A DNA stretch of 64,000 nt from Ferrimonas sp. YFM (GCF_030296015.1 NZ_AP027368.1:4598747-4662746); one strand, 5' to 3'. Positions 41,503 to 54,450 are shown, counted from the first letter of the stretch. The notes: generated by a model not told the origin, from the sequence alone. Numbers and translations are program-made.

Positions 41503-42794
41503 GGTTCTTCGCACATTAGCGGGAACTAGATACGAAAACGGCTGGAAAGGTTATTGTTTAGTCGCCAAACACAAACAATCACCACCAGCCGTTCTCGATG
41601 CAAAAGCTTACCTTGCCTATCTTACCGTGGGAAGGGTTTTCCCCCACTCATACTGAGCTCCACCACGATACTCTTACCATCCATTTAACCCCCACGGGCC
41701 CCGGTCAATGTCGCTGTGGCCAAGCTGTCAGTCGGGTTCACGATGTCACTCTCCGCACTGTTCAGGAGCGTGATATTTTTGGCTACCAGACTTTGCTGTC
41801 TGTACCACTGCGCCGACTACGCTGCCCTGACTGTGGTGTGGTCACTGAGTGCCTTTCCTGGCTGGAGCCCCATGCTCGCCAGACCAACCGACTTATCCTG
41901 TACGTCGAGCAACTGCTTAAGCGGATGCCCATCAAGCACGTTAATGAGATGACCGGTTTGCACTGGCACACCCTCAAACGACTGGATAGACGGCGCCTGG
42001 CTCGGGAAGTCACCGAGCCGGACTGGAGCAAGGTACGACGGCTGGTGATGGACGAATTTGCCCTGTTCAAGGGCCACCGCTACGCCACGGTCATCGCCGA
42101 TGCCGACACCCACCAGGTGCTGTGGGTTGGCGAGGGCCGTAGTCGAGAGGCGATACGACCGTTCTTCCTGACGTTGGGAGAGCACTGCCAGCATATCGAA
42201 GCGGTAGCCATGGACATGAATACCGCCTTCGACCTTGAGGTGGTGATGCATTGCCCCAATGCCGCAGTGGTCTACGACCTTTTCCATGTGGTGGCCAAAT
42301 ATGGCCGGGAAGTGGTGGACCGGGTGCGAGTGGACCGAGCCAATGAACTGAGGCAGGACAAACCGGCGAGACGAAGGGTGAAACGAGGTCGCTGGGTGCT
42401 GCTGAAGAACCGGGAGAACATGACCGACAAGCAGCATGCCTATCTGGAGGAACTGCTGGCCGAGAACCGGTCGCTGATGGTGGTGTATCTAATGCGGGAA
42501 CAGTTGAAAGAGTTGTGGTATGCCGACTGTCCCGATGCAGCGCTAAGCCAGTGGCGGTTATGGTGGCAACAGGTCACCGAGAGCGGCATCGAGCCGCTGA
42601 TTCGCTTCGCAAAGAAGCTCAAACCCTACCTCAAAGGCATTCTCGCCTCGGCTACCTACCGGCTGCACACCTGTAAGCTCGAGGGAATGAACAACAAGAT
42701 AAAGGTCATCAAACGCATGGCTTACGGATACCGGGACAGCGACTACTTCTTCTTGAAGATACGAGCCGCTTTTCCCGGTAATGCGCGATGAACC
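41503..42794 (+). mobile_element. ISL3-family insertion sequence with intact ends and target duplication
   Basis: 1292 bases. The left end GGTTCTTCGCACATTAGCGG and the inverted right end (reading GGTTCATCGCGCATTACCGG) agree in 17 of 20 positions. A perfect 8-base duplication ATAAAAAA flanks it (41495-41502 and 42795-42802), the size expected for ISL3. The duplicated bases are the A/T tract of the glmU terminator. Confidence 0.95.
41598..42791 (+). CDS. ISL3-family transposase
   Basis: 397 residues. N-terminal zinc-binding part with CRCGQAVSRVHD and RRLRCPDCGVVTEC, a helix-turn-helix region (RMPIKHVNEMTGLHWHTLKR), then the DDE transposase domain (PF01610): VMDEFALFKGHRYATVIAD, AVAMDMNTAFDLEV, VVYDLFHVVAKYGREV and, near the end, LEGMNNKIKVIKRMAYGYRD. 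The frame is complete, so the element may be able to move. Start ATG at 41598; the first 95 bases of the element are non-coding. Confidence 0.94.
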   Translation: MQKLTLPILPWEGFSPTHTELHHDTLTIHLTPTGPGQCRCGQAVSRVHDVTLRTVQERDIFGYQTLLSVPLRRLRCPDCGVVTECLSWLEPHARQTNRLILYVEQLLKRMPIKHVNEMTGLHWHTLKRLDRRRLAREVTEPDWSKVRRLVMDEFALFKGHRYATVIADADTHQVLWVGEGRSREAIRPFFLTLGEHCQHIEAVAMDMNTAFDLEVVMHCPNAAVVYDLFHVVAKYGREVVDRVRVDRANELRQDKPARRRVKRGRWVLLKNRENMTDKQHAYLEELLAENRSLMVVYLMREQLKELWYADCPDAALSQWRLWWQQVTESGIEPLIRFAKKLKPYLKGILASATYRLHTCKLEGMNNKIKVIKRMAYGYRDSDYFFLKIRAAFPGNAR

Positions 42795-42796
42795 AT

Positions 42797-42822
42797 AAAA
42801 AAGCGGCCTTAAAGGCCGCTTC
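42797..42822 (-). terminator. intrinsic terminator of glmU, T tract duplicated by the ISL3 insertion
   Basis: AAGCGGCC / GGCCGCTT stem followed on the minus strand by TTTTTTAT. The T tract is the ISL3 target site; it remains intact next to the stem because of the target duplication. Confidence 0.88.
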
Positions 42823-42839
42823 TTAATCAAACTGAAATA

Positions 42840-44201
42840 CTACTTCGGCTTCTTCACCGGACGCTGCCAGTCGCTGATGTGGCGCTGCTTGGTGCGGGTC
42901 AGCACCAGCTCTCCCTCGCCCACATCCTTGGTGACGGTGGAGCCAGCGGCCACGGTGGCGCCCTTGCCCACGGTCACCGGGGCGACCAGCTGAGAGTCGG
43001 AACCGATAAAGGCGTTATCCTCGATCACCGTCAGGTGCTTGTTGGCCCCGTCGTAGTTACAGGTGATGGTGCCTGCGCCTATGTTCACCTTCTCCCCAAC
43101 CTTGGCATCGCCAATGTAGGCCAGGTGGTTGGCCTTGGATCCCTTACCCAGGGTCGCCTTCTTCATCTCGACGAAGTTGCCGATGTGGCTGTCGTGGACC
43201 AGTTCGGCGCCGGGACGCAGACGGGCAAAAGGACCCGCGGTGCAGATCTCACCAACGCTGGCCTCTTCAACCAGAGTGTAAGGCTTGAGGACCGAGCCGT
43301 CGCCGATGCGGCAGTCCTTGAGGACGCAACCGGCACCAATGGTGACGTTGTTGCCAATCTCCACCTTACCCTGGATCACCACATTGACGTCGATAAACAC
43401 ATCCTGACCCACGGTCAGCTCACCACGAACATCGAAGCGGGCCGGATCGGCCAGGGTGGCACCGGCAAGCATCGCCTGCTCGGCGGCGCGGGCCTGGAAG
43501 GCGCGCTCCAGGGTGGCCAGTTGAACCCGGTTGTTGGCCCCTTCCACCTCGATGGCGGTCTCAGGCTGGGCGGTCTCCACGCCACCTTCGGCGGCGGCCA
43601 TGGCGATGACATCGGTGAGGTAGTACTCGCCCTGGGCATTGTCATTGGACAGGTTGGCCAGCCAGCGCTTGAGGGCACCGCCCGGGGCCACCAGGATGCC
43701 GGTGTTGACCTCATCGATGGCCAGCTGCTCCGGGGAAGCATCCTTGTGCTCGACGATGGCGCTGACCTTGCTGTTATCACGAACGATGCGGCCATAACCA
43801 CTGGGGTCATCCAGATTGACGGTCAGCAGACCGATGCCATTGTCAGGCTGCACCGCCAGCAGTCGCTCCAGGGTCTCGGTGCGAATCAACGGCACATCAC
43901 CGTAGAGCACCAGCACCTTGCTGTCGTCACTCCAGTCGCCGGACGCCTGATCCACCGCATGACCCGTGCCCAGCTGATCTGCCTGCAGCACCCAGTTCAC
44001 CGGGTTATGGGACAGAGCCGATTGCAGCTGCTCACCACCATGGCCATACACCAGGTGCGTGGCTACGGGAGAGAGGGCCGCCGCCGCATCGATAACATGC
44101 TGCACCATGGGCTTGCCGGCGATGCCGTGCAGCACCTTAGGCAGAGAGGAGCGCATGCGGGTTCCCTTGCCCGCCGCAAGGATGACGATTTCCAGAGTCA
44201 T
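42840..44201 (-). CDS. glmU: bifunctional UDP-GlcNAc pyrophosphorylase / glucosamine-1-phosphate acetyltransferase
   Basis: Catalyses the last two steps to UDP-GlcNAc. 453 residues, normal size. The N-terminal uridyltransferase shows [18 protein letters not shown] (residues 7-24); the C-terminal left-handed beta helix of hexapeptide repeats (about 250-430) carries the acetyltransferase with [20 protein letters not shown] and ending [14 protein letters not shown]. In many relatives glmU, the regulator and glmS are neighbours; here an ISL3 element sits between glmU and the regulator. Confidence 0.97.
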   Translation of the reverse strand: MTLEIVILAAGKGTRMRSSLPKVLHGIAGKPMVQHVIDAAAALSPVATHLVYGHGGEQLQSALSHNPVNWVLQADQLGTGHAVDQASGDWSDDSKVLVLYGDVPLIRTETLERLLAVQPDNGIGLLTVNLDDPSGYGRIVRDNSKVSAIVEHKDASPEQLAIDEVNTGILVAPGGALKRWLANLSNDNAQGEYYLTDVIAMAAAEGGVETAQPETAIEVEGANNRVQLATLERAFQARAAEQAMLAGATLADPARFDVRGELTVGQDVFIDVNVVIQGKVEIGNNVTIGAGCVLKDCRIGDGSVLKPYTLVEEASVGEICTAGPFARLRPGAELVHDSHIGNFVEMKKATLGKGSKANHLAYIGDAKVGEKVNIGAGTITCNYDGANKHLTVIEDNAFIGSDSQLVAPVTVGKGATVAAGSTVTKDVGEGELVLTRTKQRHISDWQRPVKKPK

Positions 44202-44261
44202 GGGGTTCCGTTCAATATTGGTCGCTAAGGCGCAAAAGTATACCCACTCATGAAGGGAAAA

Positions 44262-45170
44262 TCAGCTCCGCTGCGCCTCCAGGGCCTGGATAAAGGACTG
44301 CAGCAGGGGGTGACCGGCCGCAGAATCAAACACCACGCAGAGATCCGCTGCCAGTGACTCCCGAAGCGGAAGAAAACAAACCCGGTGCCAATGCTGGCGG
44401 CGAAAACACTCGGGCACCACCGCCACCGCCTGGCCGGCCCCCACGAAGGCCATCATGGTCTGGGGCTCCCGCACTTTGAAACGCAGCGGCAGGCTGATCC
44501 CCGTTAACCGGCATTGCTCCATCAGGCTGGCGGTGGTGCCCGAGTGCTCAGGATCAAACCCCACTAGGGGTTGCCGGTCCAACTGCCTCAGCGACACCTC
44601 GGACTCACCGGCCAGGGGGTGGTCCTGCCACAGGGCCGCCCACAACGGCTCCTCCAGCACAGGCTTCACCTGCAGCGGGCTCATGGCCACACGGTCACCG
44701 ATGCGGCACAGCCCAAGATCAATCTTTCTGTCCATCAACGCCTGACGCTGCTCCGAAGGCGCCAGCTCCAGGAACTGGATGGACAGCTCAGGACACTGCT
44801 GACGCAATCGCTCAATGGCGTCGAACAGCCCATCCCACAGGGCGGAGCTGATGATGCCTATGCTGAGGCTGTGCCCGCGGGCACGCTCAGCCTGGCGCAC
44901 CTCGTTGAGAGAGCGCTCCATGGCCGTCAGCAACTGGCCGCACTCCTGCTGCAGCAGCCGCCCGGTCTCGGTCAGCGTCACCCGTTTCTGCTCCCGGCTG
45001 AGCAACGTGGTGCCGAGGATCTGCTCCAGTTCCCGAATCTGGGTGCTCAGGGCCGACTTGGAGATGCACAGCTCCTCGGCGGCCCGGCCGAAATGCAGGT
45101 GACGGGCCACCCCATCAAAGTAACGCAGCATCTTCAGGCTGATGCGGCCGGTATCGGTCAGCAGGGTCAT
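44262..45170 (-). CDS. LysR-family regulator, divergent from xapA
   Basis: 302 residues from the ATG at 45170 (MTLLTDTGRISLKMLRYF); the frame extends further up to 45551, but that part overlaps xapA and has no LysR similarity. N-terminal HTH: FGRAAEELCISKSALSTQIRELEQILGTTL, quoted as FGRAAEELCISKSALSTQI; C-terminal periplasmic-binding-like effector domain follows. Its head-to-head position with xapA suggests it controls that gene, as XapR does in E. coli, but it need not be a true XapR orthologue. A TGTTTTCCAAAACA palindrome lies in the gap. Confidence 0.85.
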   Translation of the reverse strand: MTLLTDTGRISLKMLRYFDGVARHLHFGRAAEELCISKSALSTQIRELEQILGTTLLSREQKRVTLTETGRLLQQECGQLLTAMERSLNEVRQAERARGHSLSIGIISSALWDGLFDAIERLRQQCPELSIQFLELAPSEQRQALMDRKIDLGLCRIGDRVAMSPLQVKPVLEEPLWAALWQDHPLAGESEVSLRQLDRQPLVGFDPEHSGTTASLMEQCRLTGISLPLRFKVREPQTMMAFVGAGQAVAVVPECFRRQHWHRVCFLPLRESLAADLCVVFDSAAGHPLLQSFIQALEAQRS

Positions 45171-45210
45171 CGACGGCTCAAGTGTTAATGGTTTTTGGCC
45201 ATTATCGTTC

Positions 45211-45224
45211 TGTTTTCCAAAACA
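45211..45224. promoter_or_regulatory. palindrome in the LysR-xapA gap
   Basis: TGTTTTCCAAAACA is a perfect inverted repeat of the T-N11-A-like size bound by LysR-type regulators, 40 bases before the regulator start and 79 before xapA. Confidence 0.5.
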
Positions 45225-45302
45225 TACGACCCAAAGATGTCGATATCCCCGGCAGGCTCCCTTCCCTATAGTGAATCCACACCAACCCAGAGGAGTCCCG
45301 CC

Positions 45303-46127
45303 ATGTCCCCGGATGCACCCCAGCTGTCCAAAGCCACCATTCTCCAACGCAAACCCGGCTTCCGTCCCCGTTGCGCCCTGATTCTCGGCTCCGGCCTGGG
45401 GGTGCTGGCGGACCAGATTGATGACCCAGTGGTCATCCCCTACCAGGATCTCGCCGACTTCCCCGTCAGCGGCGTCGAAGGCCACAGCGGTGAGCTGGTG
45501 CTGGGTACCCTGGAGGGGGTGGAGGTGATCTGCATGAAGGGCAGGGGGCACTTCTACGAAGGCAAGGGGATGTCGGTGATGACCACCGCGGTGCGCACCT
45601 TCAAGCTGCTGGGGTGTGAGATGCTGTTCGTCACCAACGCCGCCGGGTCACTGAGGCCGGAGCGCATCGAGGTCGGCTCCCTGGTGGCCTTCAATGACCA
45701 CATCAACACCATGCCCGGCACCCCCATGGTGGGCGCCAACGACGACGCCTATGGCAAGCGTTTTTTCAGCCTGGCCAACGCCTATGACAAGGGGCTGCGA
45801 AGTGAACTGCATCAGGTGGCCCAGTCCAACGACATTCACCTCAACGAGGGGGTGTTTGTCTCCTATCCCGGTCCCTGCTTCGAAACCGCGGCGGAGATCC
45901 GCATGATGCAGGTCATCGGCGGGGATGTGGTGGGCATGTCGGTGGTGCCTGAGGTGATCTCCGCCGCCCATTGTGGGCTGCCGGTGCTGGCGGTGTGCGC
46001 CATCACCAACCTGGCCGAGGGTCTGGGGGAGACCCAGCTGTCCCATGAACAGACCCTGCGCTGTGCCAAGCTGGCCCAGGTCGACTTTATCAAGCTGATT
46101 CAGGCATTTCTTCGCGCGCATTTCTGA
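45303..46127 (+). CDS. xapA: purine nucleoside phosphorylase II (xanthosine phosphorylase type)
   Basis: Phosphorolyses purine nucleosides such as xanthosine, inosine and guanosine to base and ribose-1-phosphate. 274 residues from the ATG at 45303, preceded by AGAGGAG; earlier in-frame starts lack such a site. It tracks E. coli XapA closely: ALILGSGLGVLADQI, CMKGRGHFYEGKGMSVMT, FVTNAAGSLRPE, DHINTMPGTPMVG, GVFVSYPGPCFETAAEIRMM and VVGMSVVPEVISAAHC. Divergent LysR gene upstream; hairpin terminator downstream. Confidence 0.92.
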   Translation: MSPDAPQLSKATILQRKPGFRPRCALILGSGLGVLADQIDDPVVIPYQDLADFPVSGVEGHSGELVLGTLEGVEVICMKGRGHFYEGKGMSVMTTAVRTFKLLGCEMLFVTNAAGSLRPERIEVGSLVAFNDHINTMPGTPMVGANDDAYGKRFFSLANAYDKGLRSELHQVAQSNDIHLNEGVFVSYPGPCFETAAEIRMMQVIGGDVVGMSVVPEVISAAHCGLPVLAVCAITNLAEGLGETQLSHEQTLRCAKLAQVDFIKLIQAFLRAHF

Positions 46128-46141
46128 GTCCATGCTATAAC

Positions 46142-46173
46142 AACGGGGGAGCCGCTTTGGCTCCGCCGTTTTC
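46142..46173 (+). terminator. intrinsic terminator of xapA
   Basis: AACGG-GGGAGCC / GGCTCC-GCCGTT interrupted stem followed by TTTT. It lies just before the next gene, so the transporter gene probably has its own start or depends on readthrough. Confidence 0.72.
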
Positions 46174-46194
46174 TGACCACCACCGGAACACCCA

Positions 46195-47082
46195 ATGCCG
46201 CACCACCCCGTCGTCCGGGCTCACCTTGGCCTGCTGCTCTATGCGGTGCTGATCAGCACCTCCTTCCCCATCGCCGCCTTTATGGGACAGGGGTTTTCGC
46301 CCCTGTGGACCACCTGGGGGCGCTTTGCCATCGCCTCGGTGGGGTTCACTCTGCTGCTGATCCGCTACCGTCAACTGAGCTGGCCCGGCTGGCGGTCTGT
46401 GGGCCGCTTTGCCCTGATCAGCCTGCCGATGACCGGCTTCTTCCTGCTGATGTTCTTCGCCGGCGAAACCGCCTCGGCCCTGGCTATGGGCAGCCTCACC
46501 ACCCTGGTGCCCCTGCTCAGCTGCCTGCTGGGTTGGCTGGCCAGCCGTCAGTCTCCTCACCCTATCCGGGTGCTGGCGTTGTGTCTGGGAGTCGCTGCGG
46601 CGTTGTGGGTACTGACTGAGGGGGAGTGGTCGATGCTGATGCAGGGGGGCTGGCCCGTGGGCAACAGCCTCTATGTGCTGGCCTGCCTGCTGATGGGCGG
46701 CTACCCCCTGGTGCTCAAAGCCCTGCACCGGGGTGAGCCCATGCTCACGGTTACCGGTTGGTCGCTGATCACCGGAACCGGCTGGCTGACCCTGGCGCTG
46801 CTGCTGGTGCAACCGGAGTGGGTTTGGCCCACCCAGGCCCAAAGCGGCGCCATCCTGTGGCTGGCCACGGCCACTACCATGCTCACCTTCTTCCTGTTTC
46901 AGTCCGCCAGCCTGGTGGTGGGCGGCAGCTCCGCCAACGCCTACGCCCTGCTGAGCCCGGCCCTGGTGCTGGTGATCAACGCCCTACAGGGCAAACCCTG
47001 GCCCAGCCTGTGGGTGCTGCCGGCTGTGCTGCTGATCGTCATCAGTCTGCTGATGCTGCTGCAACTGGATCGCCGCGGCTAG
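46195..47082 (+). CDS. DMT-superfamily (EamA) transporter
   Basis: 295 residues with about ten hydrophobic helices in two EamA repeats (first repeat opens LLLYAVLISTSFPIAAFMGQ; the second opens GNSLYVLACLLMGGYPLVLK). Family members export or import metabolites such as amino acids, nucleotide sugars or purines. Its position 67 bases behind xapA would allow a purine-related role, but there is no direct evidence. The ribosome site is weak. Confidence 0.82.
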   Translation: MPHHPVVRAHLGLLLYAVLISTSFPIAAFMGQGFSPLWTTWGRFAIASVGFTLLLIRYRQLSWPGWRSVGRFALISLPMTGFFLLMFFAGETASALAMGSLTTLVPLLSCLLGWLASRQSPHPIRVLALCLGVAAALWVLTEGEWSMLMQGGWPVGNSLYVLACLLMGGYPLVLKALHRGEPMLTVTGWSLITGTGWLTLALLLVQPEWVWPTQAQSGAILWLATATTMLTFFLFQSASLVVGGSSANAYALLSPALVLVINALQGKPWPSLWVLPAVLLIVISLLMLLQLDRRG

Positions 47083-47101
47083 GCAGAATGGACACGCAAA
47101 T

Positions 47102-47129
47102 AAAAAGGGCGCCCTAAGGCGCCCTTTTT
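47102..47129. terminator. bidirectional terminator between the DMT gene and atpC
   Basis: AAAAAGGGCGCC / GGCGCCCTTTTT stem with a 4-base loop; A and T runs on both sides serve both converging transcripts. Confidence 0.9.
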
Positions 47130-47146
47130 CATAGCGTAGCGGGAGC

Positions 47147-47575
47147 TTATCTGCCCACGCCCTTGCGGATGGTCTCAACAACTCGGAGTTGTGCCATCGC
47201 CTTCGCCAGCTCGATAACCGCGGCCTCGTAGTCGAGGTCAGCAGAGGCTTTCGCCATATGCTCTTCGGCGGAACGCTTGGCTGCTTCCGCAGCTTCAACG
47301 TCAATATCTTCACCACGAATGGCCACATCAGCCAGCACGCTGACATTATCGGGTTGAACCTCGAGAATGCCACCAGACAGGTAGATTACCTCTTCACTGT
47401 CGTCTTGCTTTTTGATGCGAACCATACCGGGCTTAATGGCGGTGAGCAATGGAGTGTGGCCATGCATAATACCCAACTCGCCCTCAACACCTGTAACTTG
47501 CAGGTACTGAACGCGGCCAGAGTAAATGCTTTCTTCCGCACTGACTACATCCAAATGAAGTGTCATAGCTGCCAT
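47147..47575 (-). CDS. atpC: F1Fo ATP synthase subunit epsilon
   Basis: 142 residues, last gene of the atp operon. N-terminal beta sandwich ([21 protein letters not shown], quoted to 20 as [35 protein letters not shown]) and a C-terminal helical hairpin. Couples the central stalk to rotation and inhibits hydrolysis. 21 bases after atpD. Confidence 0.96.
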   Translation of the reverse strand: MAAMTLHLDVVSAEESIYSGRVQYLQVTGVEGELGIMHGHTPLLTAIKPGMVRIKKQDDSEEVIYLSGGILEVQPDNVSVLADVAIRGEDIDVEAAEAAKRSAEEHMAKASADLDYEAAVIELAKAMAQLRVVETIRKGVGR

Positions 47576-47596
47576 CTCATCCTCTCCGCAACCGGA

Positions 47597-49033
<1,437 letters not shown>

Positions 49034-49894
49034 TTAAACCGCCGCTGCACCGGCACAAATCTCCGACAGTTCCTGCGTAATCGCAGCCTGACGGGCTTTG
49101 TTGTACACCAGTTGCAGATCGTCGATCAGGTTGCCTGCGTTGTCGGTTGCGGACTTCATTGCAACCATACGGGCGGCCTGTTCAGACGCGGCATTTTCAA
49201 CTACACCCTGATAAACCTGAGATTCGACGTAGCGAACCAGCAGCTTATCCAGCAGAGCTTTCGGATCGGGCTCATAGATATAATCCCAAGCGTGAGCTCG
49301 TTTTTGGGTGTCATCTTTTGGCAACGGCAGAAGCTGATCGATCACCGGATCCTGCTTCATGGTGTTCACAAACTTGTTGTACACCACGTACAGGCGGTCC
49401 AGCTTGCCCTCGTTGTAGGCATCCAGCATTACCTTCACAGAACCAATCAGGTCAGTGAGGCTGGGGGCGTCGCCCAGGCCAGTGGCCTGTGCAGTAACGT
49501 CACCACCAAAGCTCTGGAAGAATCCTGCGCCTTTGGAACCGATGGCTGCGTAGGACACAGTCGCGCCCTTCTCAGTCCATTCGGTGGCGGCTTTCACCAC
49601 CTGCTTGAACATGTTGATGTTCAAACCACCACACAGTCCGCGGTCGGTGGAAACGACGATAAAACCGACGTTCTTCACCTCACGCTCTTCCAGGTATGGA
49701 TGCTTATATTCCAGAGAGCCCTGCGCTACGTGACCAATCACCTTTCGCATATTCTCTGCGTAGGGACGGCTGGCGTGCATGCGATCCTGCGCTTTACGCA
49801 TTTTCGAAGCAGCCACCATCTCCATGGCAGAAGTGATCTTCTGAGTGTTTTTTACACTCGCGATCTTGGTACGGATCTCTTTAGCGCCGGCCAT
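49034..49894 (-). CDS. atpG: F1Fo ATP synthase subunit gamma
   Basis: 286 residues; the central rotor shaft. Opens [20 protein letters not shown] and ends with the conserved [28 protein letters not shown] is also characteristic. Lies between atpA and atpD in the usual order. Confidence 0.98.
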   Translation of the reverse strand: MAGAKEIRTKIASVKNTQKITSAMEMVAASKMRKAQDRMHASRPYAENMRKVIGHVAQGSLEYKHPYLEEREVKNVGFIVVSTDRGLCGGLNINMFKQVVKAATEWTEKGATVSYAAIGSKGAGFFQSFGGDVTAQATGLGDAPSLTDLIGSVKVMLDAYNEGKLDRLYVVYNKFVNTMKQDPVIDQLLPLPKDDTQKRAHAWDYIYEPDPKALLDKLLVRYVESQVYQGVVENAASEQAARMVAMKSATDNAGNLIDDLQLVYNKARQAAITQELSEICAGAAAV

Positions 49895-49910
49895 CTTCTA
49901 TCTCCCCCTG

Positions 49911-51452
49911 TTACCAGGTTTGAGTCGCTACGAACTTGTCCAGAGCAGCTTGCAGCTGAGATTCGATGTCGGAGTTGTAGTCTCCGGTATCGTTGATCAG
50001 CTTCAGCAGGTCAGCATGTTCGGCGTTCACGTAGGAGAGCAGAGCCGCTTCGAAGTCACCAATCTTGTTAACTGGTACGGAAGACAGGAAGCCTTTCTCT
50101 GCAGAGAAGATGACAACGGCCTGGTCAGCCACGCTCAGAGGCGCGTACTGCTTCTGCTTCATCAGCTCGGTAACGCGCTCACCATGCTCCAGCTGGGCAC
50201 GGGTGGCGTCATCCAGGTCAGATGAGAACTGAGCAAAGGCCGCCAGTTCGCGGTACTGTGCCAGTGCGGTACGAATACCACCGGACAGCTTCTTGATGAT
50301 CTTGGTCTGCGCGGAACCACCTACACGGGATACGGAGATACCGGGGTTTACCGCAGGACGCAGGCCGGCGTTAAACAGGTCGGTTTCCAGGAAGATCTGA
50401 CCATCGGTAATGGAGATCACGTTGGTAGGTACGAACGCAGATACGTCACCAGCCTGGGTTTCAATGATTGGCAGAGCGGTCAGAGAGCCGGTCTGTCCTT
50501 TCACTTCACCGTTGGTGAAACGCTCAACATAGTTGGCGTTTACGCGGGCTGCACGCTCCAGCAGACGGCTGTGGAGGTAGAATACGTCACCTGGGAAGGC
50601 TTCACGGCCTGGAGGACGACGCAGCAGCAGGGAGATCTGACGATAAGCTACGGCCTGCTTGGACAGGTCATCGTAGATGATCAGAGAATCTTCACCGCGG
50701 TCACGGAAGAACTCACCCATGGTACAACCGGAGTAGGGGGCCAGGTACTGCAGAGCAGCCGCTTCAGAAGCGGAGGCAACCACTACGATGGTGTTCTTCA
50801 GGGCATCATGCTCTTCCAGCTTGCGCACTACGTTGGCGATGGTGGAGGCCTTCTGGCCAATCGCAACGTACACACACTTAATGCCGGAGTCTTTCTGGTT
50901 GATGATGGCGTCAACGGCCATCGCAGTCTTACCAGTCTGACGGTCACCGATGATCAGCTCACGCTGGCCACGACCGATTGGGATCATGGAGTCAACGGAC
51001 TTATAACCGGTTTGTACAGGCTGAGATACAGACTGACGGTCAATTACACCGGGAGCAATTACTTCAACGGGGCCGAAGCCTTCGGCCTCAATAGGACCTT
51101 TACCGTCGATGGGCTCACCCAGGGTGTTTACCACACGGCCCAGCAGACCGCGGCCAACTGGCACTTCTAGAATACGGCCAGTGGACTTAACTTTTACGCC
51201 CTCAGCCAGATCGGCGTAAGGGCCCATTACTACCGCACCTACGGAGTCACGCTCCAGGTTAAGTGCGATTGCGTAACGGTTGCCAGGAAGCTCAATCATT
51301 TCACCCTGCATCACGTCGGCCAGGCCGTGGATGCGGATAATACCGTCGCTTACAGATACGATGGTACCTTCGTTGCGAGCTTCGTTGACAACATTGAACT
51401 TCTCAATTCTCTGTTTGATCAGTTCACTGATTTCGGTTGAATTCAGTTGCAT
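49911..51452 (-). CDS. atpA: F1Fo ATP synthase subunit alpha
   Basis: 513 residues, identical in length to the E. coli subunit; the non-catalytic nucleotide-binding subunit. Opens [19 protein letters not shown]; Walker [11 protein letters not shown] is near residue 170 and the signature [17 protein letters not shown] is near 365. Confidence 0.98.
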   Translation of the reverse strand: MQLNSTEISELIKQRIEKFNVVNEARNEGTIVSVSDGIIRIHGLADVMQGEMIELPGNRYAIALNLERDSVGAVVMGPYADLAEGVKVKSTGRILEVPVGRGLLGRVVNTLGEPIDGKGPIEAEGFGPVEVIAPGVIDRQSVSQPVQTGYKSVDSMIPIGRGQRELIIGDRQTGKTAMAVDAIINQKDSGIKCVYVAIGQKASTIANVVRKLEEHDALKNTIVVVASASEAAALQYLAPYSGCTMGEFFRDRGEDSLIIYDDLSKQAVAYRQISLLLRRPPGREAFPGDVFYLHSRLLERAARVNANYVERFTNGEVKGQTGSLTALPIIETQAGDVSAFVPTNVISITDGQIFLETDLFNAGLRPAVNPGISVSRVGGSAQTKIIKKLSGGIRTALAQYRELAAFAQFSSDLDDATRAQLEHGERVTELMKQKQYAPLSVADQAVVIFSAEKGFLSSVPVNKIGDFEAALLSYVNAEHADLLKLINDTGDYNSDIESQLQAALDKFVATQTW

Positions 51453-51465
51453 GCTTAAATCCCCG

Positions 51466-51999
51466 TTAGGATTGCAGCGTATCGGCCATGCGGTTTAATT
51501 TACCGCGAACCGAGCCATCAATGACCAAGTCACCAGCGTTGATAACAACACCAGCAATTAGCTGCGGATCAACAGTGCAGTTCAGCTTTACCTTGCGCTC
51601 GAGACGTTTCTCCAGAGACTCGGCAATCTTCTGCTTCTGTTCGTCACTAAGTTCTGTTGCGGACACCACATCGGCCTCCACTAGGCTTGCTTGCTCATCG
51701 GCCATCTGTTTGAACAGAGTGGCAACCTGAGGCAGCACAGCCAGACGACCATTTTCAGCCATCACCTTCACCAGGTTCTGGCCAAACTCGTCGAGGTTCT
51801 CGTCACAGACCTTGATAAAGATCTCCGCGAGTTGGTCGACGGCAATGGCGCCATTCAACAGCTCAGCAATCGCATCGTTCTGAGCTACCGCGGCAGCAAA
51901 GTCCAATTGGCCTTGCCACTTGTCGATAGCCTGATGCTCCGCTGCAAACTCAAAGGCAGCTTTGGCATAGGGGCGTGCAACAGTAGTCAGTTCAGACAT
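51466..51999 (-). CDS. atpH: F1Fo ATP synthase subunit delta
   Basis: 177 residues; the OSCP-like subunit that joins the peripheral stalk to F1. Opens [19 protein letters not shown], and the C-terminal [20 protein letters not shown] is the family signature. 13 bases before atpA. Confidence 0.97.
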   Translation of the reverse strand: MSELTTVARPYAKAAFEFAAEHQAIDKWQGQLDFAAAVAQNDAIAELLNGAIAVDQLAEIFIKVCDENLDEFGQNLVKVMAENGRLAVLPQVATLFKQMADEQASLVEADVVSATELSDEQKQKIAESLEKRLERKVKLNCTVDPQLIAGVVINAGDLVIDGSVRGKLNRMADTLQS

Positions 52000-52014
52000 A
52001 TGCCCTCTCCCCTG

Positions 52015-52485
52015 TTAAAGCTCCGCAGCCAATTTCTCAACGATGTCGCTATGCGCGTCAACGTCGATGGAACGCTCAATAATCTTCTCAGCACCGGCGA
52101 CGGCCAGAACAGCAACCTGCTTACGCAGAGCTTCCTTGGCACGGTTACGCTCGGCTTCGATTTCGGCTTGGCCCTGAGCGATGATCTTGGCACGCTCGGC
52201 TTCCGCCTCAACTTTAGCTTCGTCGACAATTTGCGCTTTACGCTTGTTTGCTTGCTCAATGATCTCACCGGCTTGCACTTTGGCGTCTTTCAGCTGATCG
52301 CTGATTTTTGCCTGTGCCAGCTCGAGATCCTTGGAAGCTCGGTCAGCGTTTGACAGGCCATCCGCGATTGCCTTCTGTCGTTCTTCGATGGCAGCCATCA
52401 AAGGTGGCCACACATACTTCATGCAGAACCAGACGAAGACAATAAAGGCGATGGTCTGACCGATAAAAGTCGCGTTGAGATTCAC
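52015..52485 (-). CDS. atpF: F1Fo ATP synthase subunit b
   Basis: 156 residues, same as E. coli. One N-terminal membrane helix ([20 protein letters not shown]) followed by a long charged helix that dimerises into the peripheral stalk ([20 protein letters not shown]). Confidence 0.97.
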   Translation of the reverse strand: MNLNATFIGQTIAFIVFVWFCMKYVWPPLMAAIEERQKAIADGLSNADRASKDLELAQAKISDQLKDAKVQAGEIIEQANKRKAQIVDEAKVEAEAERAKIIAQGQAEIEAERNRAKEALRKQVAVLAVAGAEKIIERSIDVDAHSDIVEKLAAEL

Positions 52486-52562
52486 AACGGCTCCTCCTCA
52501 AAACCCATTCAAAGTCGGCTCCGGGTATCCGGAACTCCAAGACATTGGATTAAAGGGTCGCC

Positions 52563-52802
<240 letters not shown>

Positions 52803-52827
52803 TTAATTTGTTACTTAGTCTTAAAAA

Positions 52828-53640
<813 letters not shown>

Positions 53641-54057
53641 TCATCCCAAATGTTTTCGTTGAAACAACAAAGGTGCCATCCATAACACCATGAGGGCGGA
53701 AATGTAGCAGCCAAAAACGGCCCTAGGGTCAGATTTAACTACCGCAAATGCCAGCACAAACAGCGTTACGGTCAGCATCAGCTTAATCGCTTCTCCCCGG
53801 TAGAAGGCATTCACCATGCTACCAGTTACCTTTTCCCACAAGCGGGAGAAGGTGAGAGTTGCGAAAACGAGGTTGGGGATAACCGCCACACTGCCGCCCA
53901 TAAGGGCTGACAAGGCAAGCTGTTCTCCCCAAAGTACGAAACAAAGCGTACTGATCAGAGCTACCACTATTGCTTGAGCGGCCACTAACCGCAGTGCGGT
54001 CATTCGGCCTTTGCGTCTGGGGTCTCGTTTCAACGCCTTGACTCCGTAATCTTTCAA
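53641..54057 (-). CDS. atpI: ATP synthase accessory protein AtpI
   Basis: 138 residues with four predicted membrane helices; first gene of the operon, 3 bases before atpB. Thought to help c-ring assembly or Mg handling; not essential in relatives. GGSVAVIPNLVFA is the recognisable family stretch. Confidence 0.9.
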   Translation of the reverse strand: MKDYGVKALKRDPRRKGRMTALRLVAAQAIVVALISTLCFVLWGEQLALSALMGGSVAVIPNLVFATLTFSRLWEKVTGSMVNAFYRGEAIKLMLTVTLFVLAFAVVKSDPRAVFGCYISALMVLWMAPLLFQRKHLG

Positions 54058-54423
54058 GAGAGGGTTCGAAAACCCTTAATCTGCCTAAAAGCAAGCGAAA
54101 GTATACCTACTTACCTTGCCGATGCAACCAAGCGGAGGTTGGAAAACTGTGATCTCGAACGGATGGTGAAACCTTGAAAACCCTAGGCTTCTCACATGTT
54201 GGTGGGCATATTTGTTATTGATCAACAAGAGCTGGTTATAACCTGTCAAAAACCACCCAGATCGCCACCACTACTGGCTAGGTTAATCTAATTATTGAAT
54301 TCAAAAGTACAGAATTAACGGTTTTATAATGCATAAAAAATGACAAATTCTGTGAGTTGAGCGATTTTTTGCTCCTGCCTGCCGTACGAAAAAAATTTAG
54401 TTTGTGCAAATGATCACAAGCAG
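54058..54423. other. non-coding region between atpI and parB: atp promoter and a CRP-like site
   Basis: No gene seen in these 366 bases. The part next to atpI should contain the atp promoter; I could not single out one convincing -35/-10 pair in this AT-rich stretch. At 54403-54418, TGTGC-AAATGA-TCACA agrees with the CRP half-sites TGTGA-N6-TCACA in 9 of 10 positions, but it lies about 345 bases from atpI and next to the parB terminator. Confidence 0.5.
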
Positions 54424-54450
54424 AAAAAAACCTCCCGAAGGAGGTTTTTA
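54424..54450 (-). terminator. intrinsic terminator of the rsmG-parA-parB cluster
   Basis: AAAACCTCC / GGAGGTTTT stem with TTTTTTT on the minus strand. Confidence 0.9.
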
